From contig JADJQW010000002.1 of NCBI GenBank assembly GCA_016712535.1, positions 310,001 through 374,000 of the forward strand: a stretch of 64,000 bases of DNA. Direction: 5' to 3'. The notes beneath the pieces were generated by a model, which was not told the origin of the DNA, did not search any database, and saw only the letters and a program-made list of their open reading frames with translations. The position numbers and the translations under genes were made by a program. Shown here in pieces: positions 9,201 to 17,650 of the stretch. The stretch comes from Flavobacteriales bacterium. Its GTDB lineage: Bacteria; Bacteroidota; Bacteroidia; Flavobacteriales_F; PHOS-HE28. How positions within the stretch are numbered: position 1 is the first letter of the stretch; each line of letters begins with the position of its first letter.

Positions 9201-9914
9201 ATGAACGTCCGCACCCTTTCCATCATCATCCCCGCCTACAACGAGGAGCGCACCATCCACCTGATCCTCGACAAGGTGCGCGATGCGGCGCTCAACCATG
9301 GCATCGCCAAGGAGGTGATCATCGTGAACGATGGATCGAAGGACGGCACCCCTGACGCCGTGCGCCGATACATGGAGGCGAATCCAGGCATGGGCATCCG
9401 CTTCATCGAGCAGCCGCGCAACATGGGCAAAGGCGCGGCCATCCACCGCGGGATCAAGGAAGCCACCGGCGAGTACCTCCTGGTGCAGGACGCCGATCTG
9501 GAATACGACCCCCGAGAGTACAACGACCTGCTCCGTCCTGTGGTGGAGGGCTTCGCCGATGTGGTCTTCGGCTCGCGGTTCATGGGCCACCATCCGCACC
9601 GCATCCTCTTCTTCTGGCACAGCATCGGCAACAAATTCCTCACCTCTTTGTCCAACGCGTTCAACAACCTGAACCTGACGGATATGGAGACCTGCTACAA
9701 GCTCATCCGCAGCGACATCGCCAAGGGCCTCGACCTGCGCGAGCAGCGCTTCGGCTTCGAGCCCGAGGTGACGGCCAAGCTCGCGCGCGTGAAAGGCATC
9801 CGCATCTATGAGGTGGGCATCAGCTATTACGGCCGCACCTACGCCGAGGGCAAGAAGATCGGCTGGAAGGACGGCTTCCGCGCGATCTGGTGCATCGTGA
9901 AGTACGGGCTGTAG
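9201..9914 (+). CDS. Family 2 glycosyltransferase, polyprenyl-phosphate mannose/glucose synthase-like
   Basis: A 237-residue soluble GT-A enzyme resembling dolichyl/polyprenyl-phosphate mannose synthase (DPM1-like). PAYNEE (11-16), NDGSKDGT (43-50), KGAAIHRG and the metal-binding DADLEYDP (97-104) are all present, as is the FGFEPEVTAK acceptor-side block. No transmembrane segment is visible, so it probably acts at the cytoplasmic face of the inner membrane, transferring a sugar from a nucleotide donor to polyprenyl phosphate. Such lipid-linked sugars are the usual donors of GT-C enzymes, of which eight candidates surround it. It is convergent with the minus-strand membrane-protein operon, with only 4 nt between stops. 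The sugar is not determinable. Confidence 0.88.
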   Translation: MNVRTLSIIIPAYNEERTIHLILDKVRDAALNHGIAKEVIIVNDGSKDGTPDAVRRYMEANPGMGIRFIEQPRNMGKGAAIHRGIKEATGEYLLVQDADLEYDPREYNDLLRPVVEGFADVVFGSRFMGHHPHRILFFWHSIGNKFLTSLSNAFNNLNLTDMETCYKLIRSDIAKGLDLREQRFGFEPEVTAKLARVKGIRIYEVGISYYGRTYAEGKKIGWKDGFRAIWCIVKYGL

Positions 9915-9928
9915 CGCATTAGGGCGCT
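9913..9928. terminator. Possible compact hairpin overlapping both convergent stop codons
   Basis: AGCGC (9913-9917), a 6-nt loop and GCGCT (9924-9928) form a 5-bp hairpin that includes parts of both stops. It is short and lacks a T-run. Confidence 0.2.
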
Positions 9929-11679
9929 TGCTGCTGGTCCATCCAGATCATGTACTCGGCATTGCGGCGAAGCGCCTCATCCATCGTCTCCCGTTTCCAG
10001 AAGGCTTGCCTGCGCACCGAAGCGAACCACGACTCATCGCCGCGGATGAGCTGGTCGTAGTACTCGAGGTCCTTCTCTGCCGGCAGCACGTTGCGCAGTG
10101 GCGCATCGGCGGAAGCCAGGGCCAGCGAGTCGTCAGGCGCGATGACACGGTACTGGAACAATCGCGTGCCCCGCAAGGTGATCGGTGCGGAAACCGCGAG
10201 CGGGACTTCCGTGCCGTGCAGGCGCATCACCTCGCCGCGCCAATCGACCTTGTGCTGCAGCATGCCCGTGCGGCTGAATACCATGACGCCTTGCTTGTGC
10301 GTGGCGAGCAGCTCATGCGCCTCTTCGGGCTTGAAGCCTTCGTGCTTCGCACCGCCCACTACCATCGTGTTCGGCAATGCGTGCAGCAGGATGTAGTAGC
10401 TCTCGTCCCAGCCGTGGAAGTCGAGGATCAATCCATCGCCTGCGCGTGTCTGCGCATTGATCACGGTGAGCAGGCCCTCGGCTTCGTTCCCGTAAAGGCG
10501 GGGCACCACCTGCATCTCACGATAGTGGCCAAGGACCAATCCATCCATGGCCCGGCTCAGCGCCCGATCGCCCAGCATCTTCGCGAAGTCGAGCTTGCCG
10601 AAGAGGCAGGCGAATGGAAGCGTGGCGATGAGGCCCAAGGGCATGAGCACGCGGTGGACCGCTTTCCAGCGCAATCCGGTGAAGACGAGCGCCACAAAGG
10701 GCAGCAACAGGATCAGCCACGTGACCACGAAGCGGTGGTGAAGCATGAGCGAGCCTTCCCATGCCTTCTTCTGGAAGATGATGGCCATGATCGCGAATGG
10801 GATGAGCCAGATCCACTGGGGCTTGGTGAGCCGACGCTTGATCGCCGCAGCGACAACCCCGAGCCCGAGCAGCAGCGCGCATAACGGCGAGCTGTTCAGC
10901 GTGAATGAGAGCGGGAAGAACACCACGCGCTGGATCCGCGTAGCCTTGGTCACGTCGTCGTTGATGCCCTCCTTGCCCATGTTCCATTCGTCATTCTGGT
11001 TCACGCTGTAGAGCGCATCGCCGAACTCGAGCTGGTTGCCGATCATCCACACCGAAGGGAAGAGCATGGCGCAGGCCCAGAACACCAACGCGATGCGCCA
11101 GCCATGCAGCAGCAGGGCCACCAAGGAGAGCGCCGCGATGAGCACCCAGGCCTCGTAGCGCGTGGCGGCCGCGCAGGTCATGAGCAGGCCGGCGATGGCA
11201 GCGCTTCGCCATGCGCGTCGCTGTCCTTGGTTGATCGAAAGCGCGAAGAGCGCGGAAGCGAGGAAGAAGCCGTAGCTCACCTCCGATAGCGCCTGCAAAC
11301 TGGTCCACAGGGCGATGGGGCTGAACACGTAGATCAATGCTGCGAACACGGCACCGCGCCGTGAGCCGAAGACGGTGAGCGTGAAGCCATAGAGCGGGAT
11401 CGCTGTGAGCGACGCGGCGAGGATGTTGAGCACCTGCGGACCTAGCGCCTTGCCGGGGAAGATGAGCATGAAGAGCGCATTGAGGTAATGATGCAGCGGC
11501 CCCCAATAGCCATGGGTGATCCAGTGCGGATCGCGCAGCCATTCCAAGGCGATGTGGATGCGGCTCACCGCATCGGCCTGCACCGTCTGCGCCCAAGGCA
11601 GCATGAACAGCCGCACGAGGAGCGCCGCCGCCGCGATCAGCAGCGCATCATTCCGGTTGGGCTTCTGGAACAGGCTCAT
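9919..11679 (-). CDS. GT39/ArnT-like membrane glycosyltransferase
   Basis: 586 residues with many membrane segments in the first two thirds. The N-terminal layout (membrane segment, then QADAVSRIHIALEW with an acidic residue at about 36, then YWGPLHHYLNALF) resembles the dolichyl-phosphate-mannose mannosyltransferase / ArnT group of GT-C enzymes more than the four DEA paralogues do. A periplasmic C-terminal domain of about 190 residues follows. The ATG at 11679 is chosen because it precedes the first membrane segment directly; upstream in-frame ATGs would lie deep in the previous gene. It overlaps the end of that gene by 32 nt, so the two are probably coupled. Last gene of a four-gene minus-strand operon. 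Confidence 0.72.
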   Translation of the reverse strand: MSLFQKPNRNDALLIAAAALLVRLFMLPWAQTVQADAVSRIHIALEWLRDPHWITHGYWGPLHHYLNALFMLIFPGKALGPQVLNILAASLTAIPLYGFTLTVFGSRRGAVFAALIYVFSPIALWTSLQALSEVSYGFFLASALFALSINQGQRRAWRSAAIAGLLMTCAAATRYEAWVLIAALSLVALLLHGWRIALVFWACAMLFPSVWMIGNQLEFGDALYSVNQNDEWNMGKEGINDDVTKATRIQRVVFFPLSFTLNSSPLCALLLGLGVVAAAIKRRLTKPQWIWLIPFAIMAIIFQKKAWEGSLMLHHRFVVTWLILLLPFVALVFTGLRWKAVHRVLMPLGLIATLPFACLFGKLDFAKMLGDRALSRAMDGLVLGHYREMQVVPRLYGNEAEGLLTVINAQTRAGDGLILDFHGWDESYYILLHALPNTMVVGGAKHEGFKPEEAHELLATHKQGVMVFSRTGMLQHKVDWRGEVMRLHGTEVPLAVSAPITLRGTRLFQYRVIAPDDSLALASADAPLRNVLPAEKDLEYYDQLIRGDESWFASVRRQAFWKRETMDEALRRNAEYMIWMDQQQAP

Positions 11680-13198
11680 GCGGGTGAAGTTCTTCGGTTC
11701 GGGGTTCTTGATCGCTGATCGGATCCATCGGCGCATCGGGCGCTCGCCGCAGCAGGATCGTGCGCGCATGCGGGAACACCGCCACGGTATCGAATCCGAT
11801 CGACGCCACGGCAACGGTGTCCATTACATATCGATAGTCATCGTCCGGCCGCAGGCCCTCGCGATCGAGCTCGCAGAGCCAATCGAGCTTGCGCGTGATG
11901 CGGTAATAATTCATCGTGGGCTCGTGCATCCATCGGATGCCCAGTTGCACGAAGCCATCGCGCCGCCACACCTGCTCGCGGTCCGCCATCAAGGCATCAA
12001 CGCCTTCCTTGGTCTGCGAGTCGTAGCCCCATTCCCAGCTGCGGTATGTCCCGAAGTGCTGCGTGAAACGGGGCACCGCCCATAGGCAAGCGGCTGCGGT
12101 GATCACGATGGGCGCAAGGGGCCGGTGTTCCGCCCAGTACCCCATCAGCAGGATGAAGCAGAGCATCAGCGGCACCAGCATGAAGAGCGCGAAGCGCGCA
12201 TGCAGGTGGTCAACGCCGAAGACCAGGTGCTGGGCATAGGCGCCTATGCCGATGATGACCACGGTGAGCGCGGAGACGACCAGGCCAGCATGCGCGGCCA
12301 GGAATGGAACGGCGCCCTGTTTCCATAAGCGAACCAGCGCGATAGCGATCGCGAAGGCCACCACGGCGGTGACGATCACCCAGGCGATGACCATGCGTTC
12401 GCCTTGCAGGCTCACACCGGGCACCATGCCATCGATGAGGGTGCTCACGGTATCGGAGTAGAAGCTCGCCTTGCCGCCGAAGTCGAGCGTATTGGCCTCG
12501 CGCACGCGGCGGATGGGCGTGCAGAGGACGATGAATGCGGCGACGAGCAAGAGGCCGTTCGTTTGCGCGAGCGGACGCAGCGCTTCCCATCCCATGCGTT
12601 CCGCGCGCGCCAACGCTGCCGTGCCGATCAGGTAGGCGCCGAACACCGCGAGGTAGCCGGTGAGCAGCGTGAAATTGCTCAGCGTGGCCAGAACGCCGGC
12701 CAGGTGGAAGAGCGCGAGGTGCCCATGGCCCTTGGCGCCGATGGCCCGGCTGGCGTGGTAGATGGCCATGGCCAGGAAGCCATAGGAAAGTCCGTAGCCG
12801 CGTGCCAAGGTGAACATCTCCATGAAGTACACATTGGTGAACAGCAGCGGGAAGCCGGCCAGGACCACCAGCGGATGGCAGCGCCGGATGAGCAGGGCCG
12901 TGTATACCAGGTAGAGCAGGAGCGCGAGCAGGTTCGGCAGTCGAAGCGATAGGTCGCTCGTGCCGAACAGCGCCATGCTGCACTTCATGCCCAAGCTGTT
13001 CAGCAAATGGTTGTTGGTGTAGGCTTCGGTATGGTTGAGCAGGTTGCTGACGGAGAGCTGGGGGTAGCGGAGGAAGCTGATGGCCTCGTCGTGCGTGAAG
13101 GAGGTGGTTGCAGCGCGGTGGCCGCAGACCGCGATGATCACCACGGCGCACGCCAGCATGTATGCGGTGGTCCAACGCCGATGCACCAATGACCTCAT
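11648..13198 (-). CDS. GT-C-like multi-pass membrane glycosyltransferase (paralogue 4)
   Basis: 516 residues, with the paralogue set FTHDEAISF (D37-E38), TNNHLLNSLG, LFGTSDLSLR and ARGYG, and an ARFALF block replacing RTALH. It has about eleven membrane segments and a shorter soluble tail than the plus-strand paralogues. The start codon overlaps the upstream stop (ATGA, 13195-13198), and its own 3' end overlaps the next gene by 32 nt. The last 25 or so residues, rich in Glu and Pro, are read from the overlap. The position within a tightly packed operon shows that it is expressed with three other membrane proteins. Substrate unknown. Confidence 0.7.
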   Translation of the reverse strand: MRSLVHRRWTTAYMLACAVVIIAVCGHRAATTSFTHDEAISFLRYPQLSVSNLLNHTEAYTNNHLLNSLGMKCSMALFGTSDLSLRLPNLLALLLYLVYTALLIRRCHPLVVLAGFPLLFTNVYFMEMFTLARGYGLSYGFLAMAIYHASRAIGAKGHGHLALFHLAGVLATLSNFTLLTGYLAVFGAYLIGTAALARAERMGWEALRPLAQTNGLLLVAAFIVLCTPIRRVREANTLDFGGKASFYSDTVSTLIDGMVPGVSLQGERMVIAWVIVTAVVAFAIAIALVRLWKQGAVPFLAAHAGLVVSALTVVIIGIGAYAQHLVFGVDHLHARFALFMLVPLMLCFILLMGYWAEHRPLAPIVITAAACLWAVPRFTQHFGTYRSWEWGYDSQTKEGVDALMADREQVWRRDGFVQLGIRWMHEPTMNYYRITRKLDWLCELDREGLRPDDDYRYVMDTVAVASIGFDTVAVFPHARTILLRRAPDAPMDPISDQEPRTEELHPHEPVPEAQPE

Positions 13199-15492
13199 CG
13201 CTCTTTTCGGTTGACCGGCGGCGCGGAGTACGCTGCGCTGTCCAAAGGAATGTTGTTGCAGTGCAGCCCGCCGGCATCGGAACGCCAGACCTGGATGGAG
13301 ATCGGCCTGAAGATCACGTGCTCCACCACCGCGCGCGATCGGTTCTCCTCGGGGCCGCCCAGCATCACGCGGTAGCGCCCGCTCGCCCGTTTGGGGCGGA
13401 AGGGCATCGCGGCGATGGTGCGGTCGTGCAGTTGCATGGGCATGGACCGCACATCGCGGAAGCCCTCCCAATCGACCTTGCCATCGGGCTCGCCGTGCTC
13501 GATGATCAGCCAGGAGTTCACGGCATCTCCATCGATGGCCCGCACCACGGCGCTCAGTTCGTAGGTCGTAGCGGTGTCGAGCTGCGCGGCGTCGATGTCC
13601 ATCAATCGGATGAACTCGCTCACGAATCCCTTGAAGGGGCCGGCCACATGGTCGATGGCCGGTGTTGAATCCGCTTCCAGCCAAAGGCTGTCCTGCCGGA
13701 CCATCGACTCACGCTTCTCCTTGAATCGATTGCGCAACGATGGGCCATCCCAGGCGAACAGGTCCGAAGCCTTGATCACGCGCACCTCACCCGAGGCATT
13801 CGCAAGCACCGGTGTTCCCTTGCGCCAAAGCGAGTCCTCCTCCGGCTCCAGGCCATCGGTGCTCCGCAACAGGGCCAGCGCAGCTGTTGGCGGTACGGCT
13901 TCGGCTACGCGCTTCAAGAAGGCCCTCGGTGCGCGCAGCGCCAAAAGCTGACGCGCGTGCTCGTACGAGGTTCGGATGAGATTGCCCGCCATCAATGGCG
14001 TGCCTGAGCGGTAAGCAACATTGTAAGCCAATGCATGTAGGCTTTCGGGTGCGCTCTTCGCGTAGCGTTCCGATCCGCCATGCGGGAATGGCAGCGGGAT
14101 GATCGCCGCCGCGCCGCTCTCGCGCACGGCTTTCGCCAGCGGGTCGATGCGCTCATCGTGCATCCGTGCATCGAACAAGTTGGATGCGCCGCCGATCGAT
14201 CCGGACATGGAGGCCATCACTGGCCAGCCCTCCACGGCATAGGTGGCCATCAGCACGGCGTACATGGCAGCGCCCGGAACCCGCCAGCGCCGGTGCGATG
14301 CGGCGAGCCAGTGCCACAAGCGAGCGGAGCAGAAGAGCAGGCACACGAAATAGAAGGCCCACGCGAATCGGCCCGTTGAACGGAATTGCTTCAGCATGGG
14401 CAACGCATCGCCGAGCAACTTGCCCCAGACATTCATGGCGAAGAGCAGGACGATGATGGCGGCGAGCAGGTGCGTTGCGGGCTCATCCGGGATCAGCGCC
14501 GCGCGCCCCCTCTTCTTCATGCTCACGAGGAGCGCCACGATAGCGGCCAGCAAGAGCAGGGGCGTAGCGATGCCCACATAGCAAAGGGACTCCCATGAGA
14601 GGCCGCCCTCGGGTTCAAGCGGATGCACCCACTGGCTCATGGGTGGCTGCGTGGAGATCAGCAGGCTCTGCCAGCGCGTGGCATAGGCCTCGGCGCCCGG
14701 CGGTGTCTCGGGCCGGTCGGCAACGCGGTCGCTGGCATTGGCCAAGGCCAGGAACAGGACCACGGGCAGCACGGCCATCACACCGGCATCGATGTAGGTC
14801 CGCGCCTGCCCCAAAGACTGCCGCTTCATCAATGCGCGCATGCCGATGAGCGCGGCCACGAAGAGCGCGCTCATCATGCCCAGGTAGGGATGCACGAGCA
14901 AGGCGAGCAGCACCAGCGCGCCTGTGACAATGGCCCAGGTCCAGCGCTTCGGCTCATCAAGTGCACGCAGCAGGGCGTGCCAGATGGCCGGGAACAACCA
15001 GCAATGCGCCAACGCGAAGTGGCCGCCGAGCCGGTAGATCTGCGGCTGCAGCATGCTGATGCACAATGCAGCCAAGGCTGCGGCCCACGGAGCCAGGCCC
15101 CAACGCCGGCCAATGGCGAAGAGCGCCCACGCGCAGCCCAGCGGGGCAAGCAGGAGCAGCGCATTCAGCAGTCCGACCTTCCAGGGCTTCAGCCAAGGCA
15201 AGAGCTTGATCAGCCAAGCCAAAGGCGGATGCCCATCGGTATAGAAGATGTGGTCGCCGTAGGGATAGCCCGAGCCGCTGAAGTGAAGCAGGGAATTGCC
15301 ATGCTCAGCGTGCCAGGCATAGGTGAACATGTTCTTCAGGCCATCGCCATCGGCAGAAAGCAGCACCGCATTGGGGTTGCTCAGCACGCTGCCGAAGTGC
15401 ATGGCGACCACCGCCAGCGTGGCCGCAGTGAGCACCAGCCACCAGGCCCATGAGCGGAGTGCGGGTCGCTTAGCGTCGCGTTGGTCGGACAT
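13195..15492 (-). CDS. Large polytopic membrane protein, glycosyltransferase-like, with periplasmic C-terminal domain
   Basis: 765 residues: about twelve membrane segments in the first 450 residues and a soluble C-terminal region of about 300. The first extracytoplasmic loop holds LLSADGDGLKN and GSGYPYGDHIFYTDGHPP, an Asp-rich arrangement like that of several uncharacterised GT-C-like Bacteroidota proteins, though it lacks the T(H/W)DEA motif of the four paralogues. The C-terminal region contains a probable beta-sandwich ending just before the stop. It starts 12 nt after the previous gene and its stop overlaps the next start. The conservative call is an integral membrane protein of the glycosylation region; enzymatic activity is inferred. 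Confidence 0.65.
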   Translation of the reverse strand: MSDQRDAKRPALRSWAWWLVLTAATLAVVAMHFGSVLSNPNAVLLSADGDGLKNMFTYAWHAEHGNSLLHFSGSGYPYGDHIFYTDGHPPLAWLIKLLPWLKPWKVGLLNALLLLAPLGCAWALFAIGRRWGLAPWAAALAALCISMLQPQIYRLGGHFALAHCWLFPAIWHALLRALDEPKRWTWAIVTGALVLLALLVHPYLGMMSALFVAALIGMRALMKRQSLGQARTYIDAGVMAVLPVVLFLALANASDRVADRPETPPGAEAYATRWQSLLISTQPPMSQWVHPLEPEGGLSWESLCYVGIATPLLLLAAIVALLVSMKKRGRAALIPDEPATHLLAAIIVLLFAMNVWGKLLGDALPMLKQFRSTGRFAWAFYFVCLLFCSARLWHWLAASHRRWRVPGAAMYAVLMATYAVEGWPVMASMSGSIGGASNLFDARMHDERIDPLAKAVRESGAAAIIPLPFPHGGSERYAKSAPESLHALAYNVAYRSGTPLMAGNLIRTSYEHARQLLALRAPRAFLKRVAEAVPPTAALALLRSTDGLEPEEDSLWRKGTPVLANASGEVRVIKASDLFAWDGPSLRNRFKEKRESMVRQDSLWLEADSTPAIDHVAGPFKGFVSEFIRLMDIDAAQLDTATTYELSAVVRAIDGDAVNSWLIIEHGEPDGKVDWEGFRDVRSMPMQLHDRTIAAMPFRPKRASGRYRVMLGGPEENRSRAVVEHVIFRPISIQVWRSDAGGLHCNNIPLDSAAYSAPPVNRKER

Positions 15493-15504
15493 TGCAGGAC
15501 GAGA

Positions 15505-16806
15505 TCACTTGGGCTTCCCCTCCACCACCTCGCTCACCTTGCCGAAGTACTGCTTCCAGTCCCAGCCGAAGTCCGACCAATGCGGCTCATAGAGCTCCGT
15601 GAGGCCGAGGTTGAACTGGATGATCGCCACCAGCGCGACCGCCGCCGACAGCCGCCATCGGATGGAGCGTTGGAGCAGCGCATGCAGCAGCCAGGCAAGC
15701 GGGATGGCCAGCAGGCCATAGAGATCAACGAAGCCGCGGTGCCCGAAGCTTCCGCCCAGCCACCAGCACCACCATGCGCTATAAAGCAGCCAGGTAAGGC
15801 AAACCAGCAGCAGCACCGAGCGGGCGGGTGCCATGCCTTGCCACGCGCGGCGGACGAGCATGATCAGCACCGGGATCATGAGCGGGGTATAGGTCAGCCA
15901 GCCATTTCGCGGACTGAAGAGCACCATTCCGGGCACCATCTTCCCGAAATCGAAGTGCTCATCTTTCTTGCCGTAAGTGAAGGTGATCGCCTCGCCGGTG
16001 GCCCAATGCCAGTAGATCATCTGCAGCACCCACGGCGTGAGCGCCACTGCGAGTGCTGTGATGAATGCGGCCTTGTGCAGCATCAGGTTCCTGAAGAAGA
16101 CCCGCACCGAGGGCCAGCCGCCCACCAGGAATGGGAAGAGCAGGCTGAAGATGTTGAGCTGGCGGATGAGCACGAGCAAGGCCCCGCTGAGCACAAGCGC
16201 TGCCACATGCAGCGGGCGCGGCCCGTCGAGCACGCGCAAGGCGCACCAGGCGTAGAGCGTGATCAGGAAGAAGGAGTGCAGGTGCGACATCATAGGCTGT
16301 TGCACGGAGTAGTAGAAGAGGTTCGTGCCGGCATAGAGCAAGAGCACGGACAGGAGCGCAGGCATCGTATCGCTGAACCGCCGGGCCAATTTGAAGGCCA
16401 GCACGCAGCCAGCGGCGGTGTAGAACGAGGTGCCCAGCATGATGGCCACGCCGTAGGGCGATGAGAATCCGTTCAAGTCATAGCCGAAGACCCAGGCGCC
16501 CCAGTGCCCGATCAGGAAGAAGGGTATCTCCAGCACGGCCACGCCAATGGTGAAGAGGCTGATCCAGGGCCCGTTCTCCTGCATGTAGGTCCAGTACATG
16601 CGGGTCCAATCCCACTCGATGAAGGTGCAGGGGAGCCATTGGTAGTAGCCCAGGGAATCGGTGCCGTGGCGGAGGAACTCATATGGGTCGTGCCGGTGCT
16701 CAAGCCAGGCGCTGTGCCAGTTGATGAGCAGGACCACCAGGAAAAGCCCCCATTGCAGCGTGCGCTCCCATTCGGCCATGGGTCGGTTCACGGGGATGCG
16801 GTGCAT
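15505..16806 (-). CDS. Polytopic membrane protein, glycosyltransferase-like; first gene of a four-gene operon
   Basis: About 433 residues with eleven or so membrane segments and almost no soluble tail. After the first segment the loop reads LRHGTDSLGYYQWLP, with an acidic residue close to where GT-C enzymes place theirs; DLNGFSSPYG and YGKKDEHFDFG lie in later loops. The ATG at 16806 is 4 nt from a TATCTTGG -7-like element, giving a near-leaderless message; the ATG at 16779 (MAEWERTLQW) is the alternative. The next gene starts 12 nt after the stop, and the following ones overlap, so the four genes form one operon. The divergent neighbour is a family-2 glycosyltransferase. I cannot assign a specific activity. 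Confidence 0.65.
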   Translation of the reverse strand: MHRIPVNRPMAEWERTLQWGLFLVVLLINWHSAWLEHRHDPYEFLRHGTDSLGYYQWLPCTFIEWDWTRMYWTYMQENGPWISLFTIGVAVLEIPFFLIGHWGAWVFGYDLNGFSSPYGVAIMLGTSFYTAAGCVLAFKLARRFSDTMPALLSVLLLYAGTNLFYYSVQQPMMSHLHSFFLITLYAWCALRVLDGPRPLHVAALVLSGALLVLIRQLNIFSLLFPFLVGGWPSVRVFFRNLMLHKAAFITALAVALTPWVLQMIYWHWATGEAITFTYGKKDEHFDFGKMVPGMVLFSPRNGWLTYTPLMIPVLIMLVRRAWQGMAPARSVLLLVCLTWLLYSAWWCWWLGGSFGHRGFVDLYGLLAIPLAWLLHALLQRSIRWRLSAAVALVAIIQFNLGLTELYEPHWSDFGWDWKQYFGKVSEVVEGKPK

Positions 16807-16810
16807 GCGG

Positions 16811-16818
16811 CCAAGATA
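16811..16818 (-). promoter_or_regulatory. -7-like element of the minus-strand membrane-protein operon
   Basis: Read on the minus strand, TATCTTGG matches TAnnTT(T/C/G)G. It ends 4 nt before the ATG at 16806 and 31 nt before the one at 16779. Confidence 0.35.
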
Positions 16819-16875
16819 CCGGTGGCGCCGATGGTGGGAATCCAGGGAGGGATCATGGGCCATCTTCGCCCCGGA

Positions 16876-17643
16876 ATGAAGGATTCCGGCGATGAGCGGA
16901 TCGTGCTTGTGATCCCGTGCTACAATGAAGCGGGAAGGCTGCCCGTGCAGCGCATCAGCGAAACGGTGAGCGCCCATCCTTGGATGTCGCTTGTGCTGGT
17001 GGATGACGGCAGCGCGGATGGCACGCGTGCGGCGCTGGATGGACTGGCATATGCGCATCCGGGGCGGATCAAGGTGCGCGGGCTCGAGCGCAACGGAGGC
17101 AAGGGCGAGGCGGTCCGACAGGGCATGCGATTCGCGGCTGAGGTGTTCCCGGAAGCCGGGTATGCGGGGTATTTCGATGCCGACCTCGCAACGCCCTTGG
17201 AAGAAGCCATGAATCTGCTGGAGGGCGTGAAGCAAGCCCGGCCGTCACTGATCATGGGCAGCCGCGTGAACCTGATGGGCACCACGCGCATCCTTCGCTC
17301 GACCAAGCGGCACTATATCGGCCGGGTCTTCGCCACGCTGGTGAGCGAGATGCTGGGGCTGCCGGTTTACGATACGCAATGCGGCGCCAAGCTGGTGCGG
17401 ATGGATCGCGTGCCCGCCTTCTTCGAAGAGCCCTTCCTCACGCGATGGCTATTCGATGTGGAACTGATCTGGCGCGTGGTGAACCTCGTTGGGCGCGCCC
17501 GCGCGCAAGAGGAGATCGCCGAGGTGCCGGTGCGCAATTGGCACGAGCAAGGCGGCTCCAAGGTGAAGTGGATCGATGGCGCACGCGTGCCGATTCAGCT
17601 CTGGCGGATCCGCAAGCATTACAGGAAGCAGGAGGAGCGCTGA
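16876..17643 (+). CDS. Family 2 glycosyltransferase, polyprenyl-phosphate glucosyltransferase (ALG5)-like
   Basis: 255 residues from the chosen ATG, which lies 9 codons ahead of the first beta strand; an in-frame ATG at 16855 is possible. VIPCYNEAGRLP, VDDGSADGT (42-50), GGKGEAVRQGM and FDADLATP (100-107) are the typical donor- and metal-binding blocks, and the SRVNLMGTTRI segment is like that of dolichyl-phosphate beta-glucosyltransferases. No membrane segment is seen. It would charge polyprenyl phosphate with a sugar at the cytoplasmic face. With the gene at 9201 it brackets the four-gene membrane-protein operon. It is divergent from that operon across a short spacer in which each direction has a -7-like box (CATCTTCG at 16861 for this gene, one mismatch). 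Confidence 0.86.
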   Translation: MKDSGDERIVLVIPCYNEAGRLPVQRISETVSAHPWMSLVLVDDGSADGTRAALDGLAYAHPGRIKVRGLERNGGKGEAVRQGMRFAAEVFPEAGYAGYFDADLATPLEEAMNLLEGVKQARPSLIMGSRVNLMGTTRILRSTKRHYIGRVFATLVSEMLGLPVYDTQCGAKLVRMDRVPAFFEEPFLTRWLFDVELIWRVVNLVGRARAQEEIAEVPVRNWHEQGGSKVKWIDGARVPIQLWRIRKHYRKQEER

Positions 17644-17650
17644 GCCCCGC

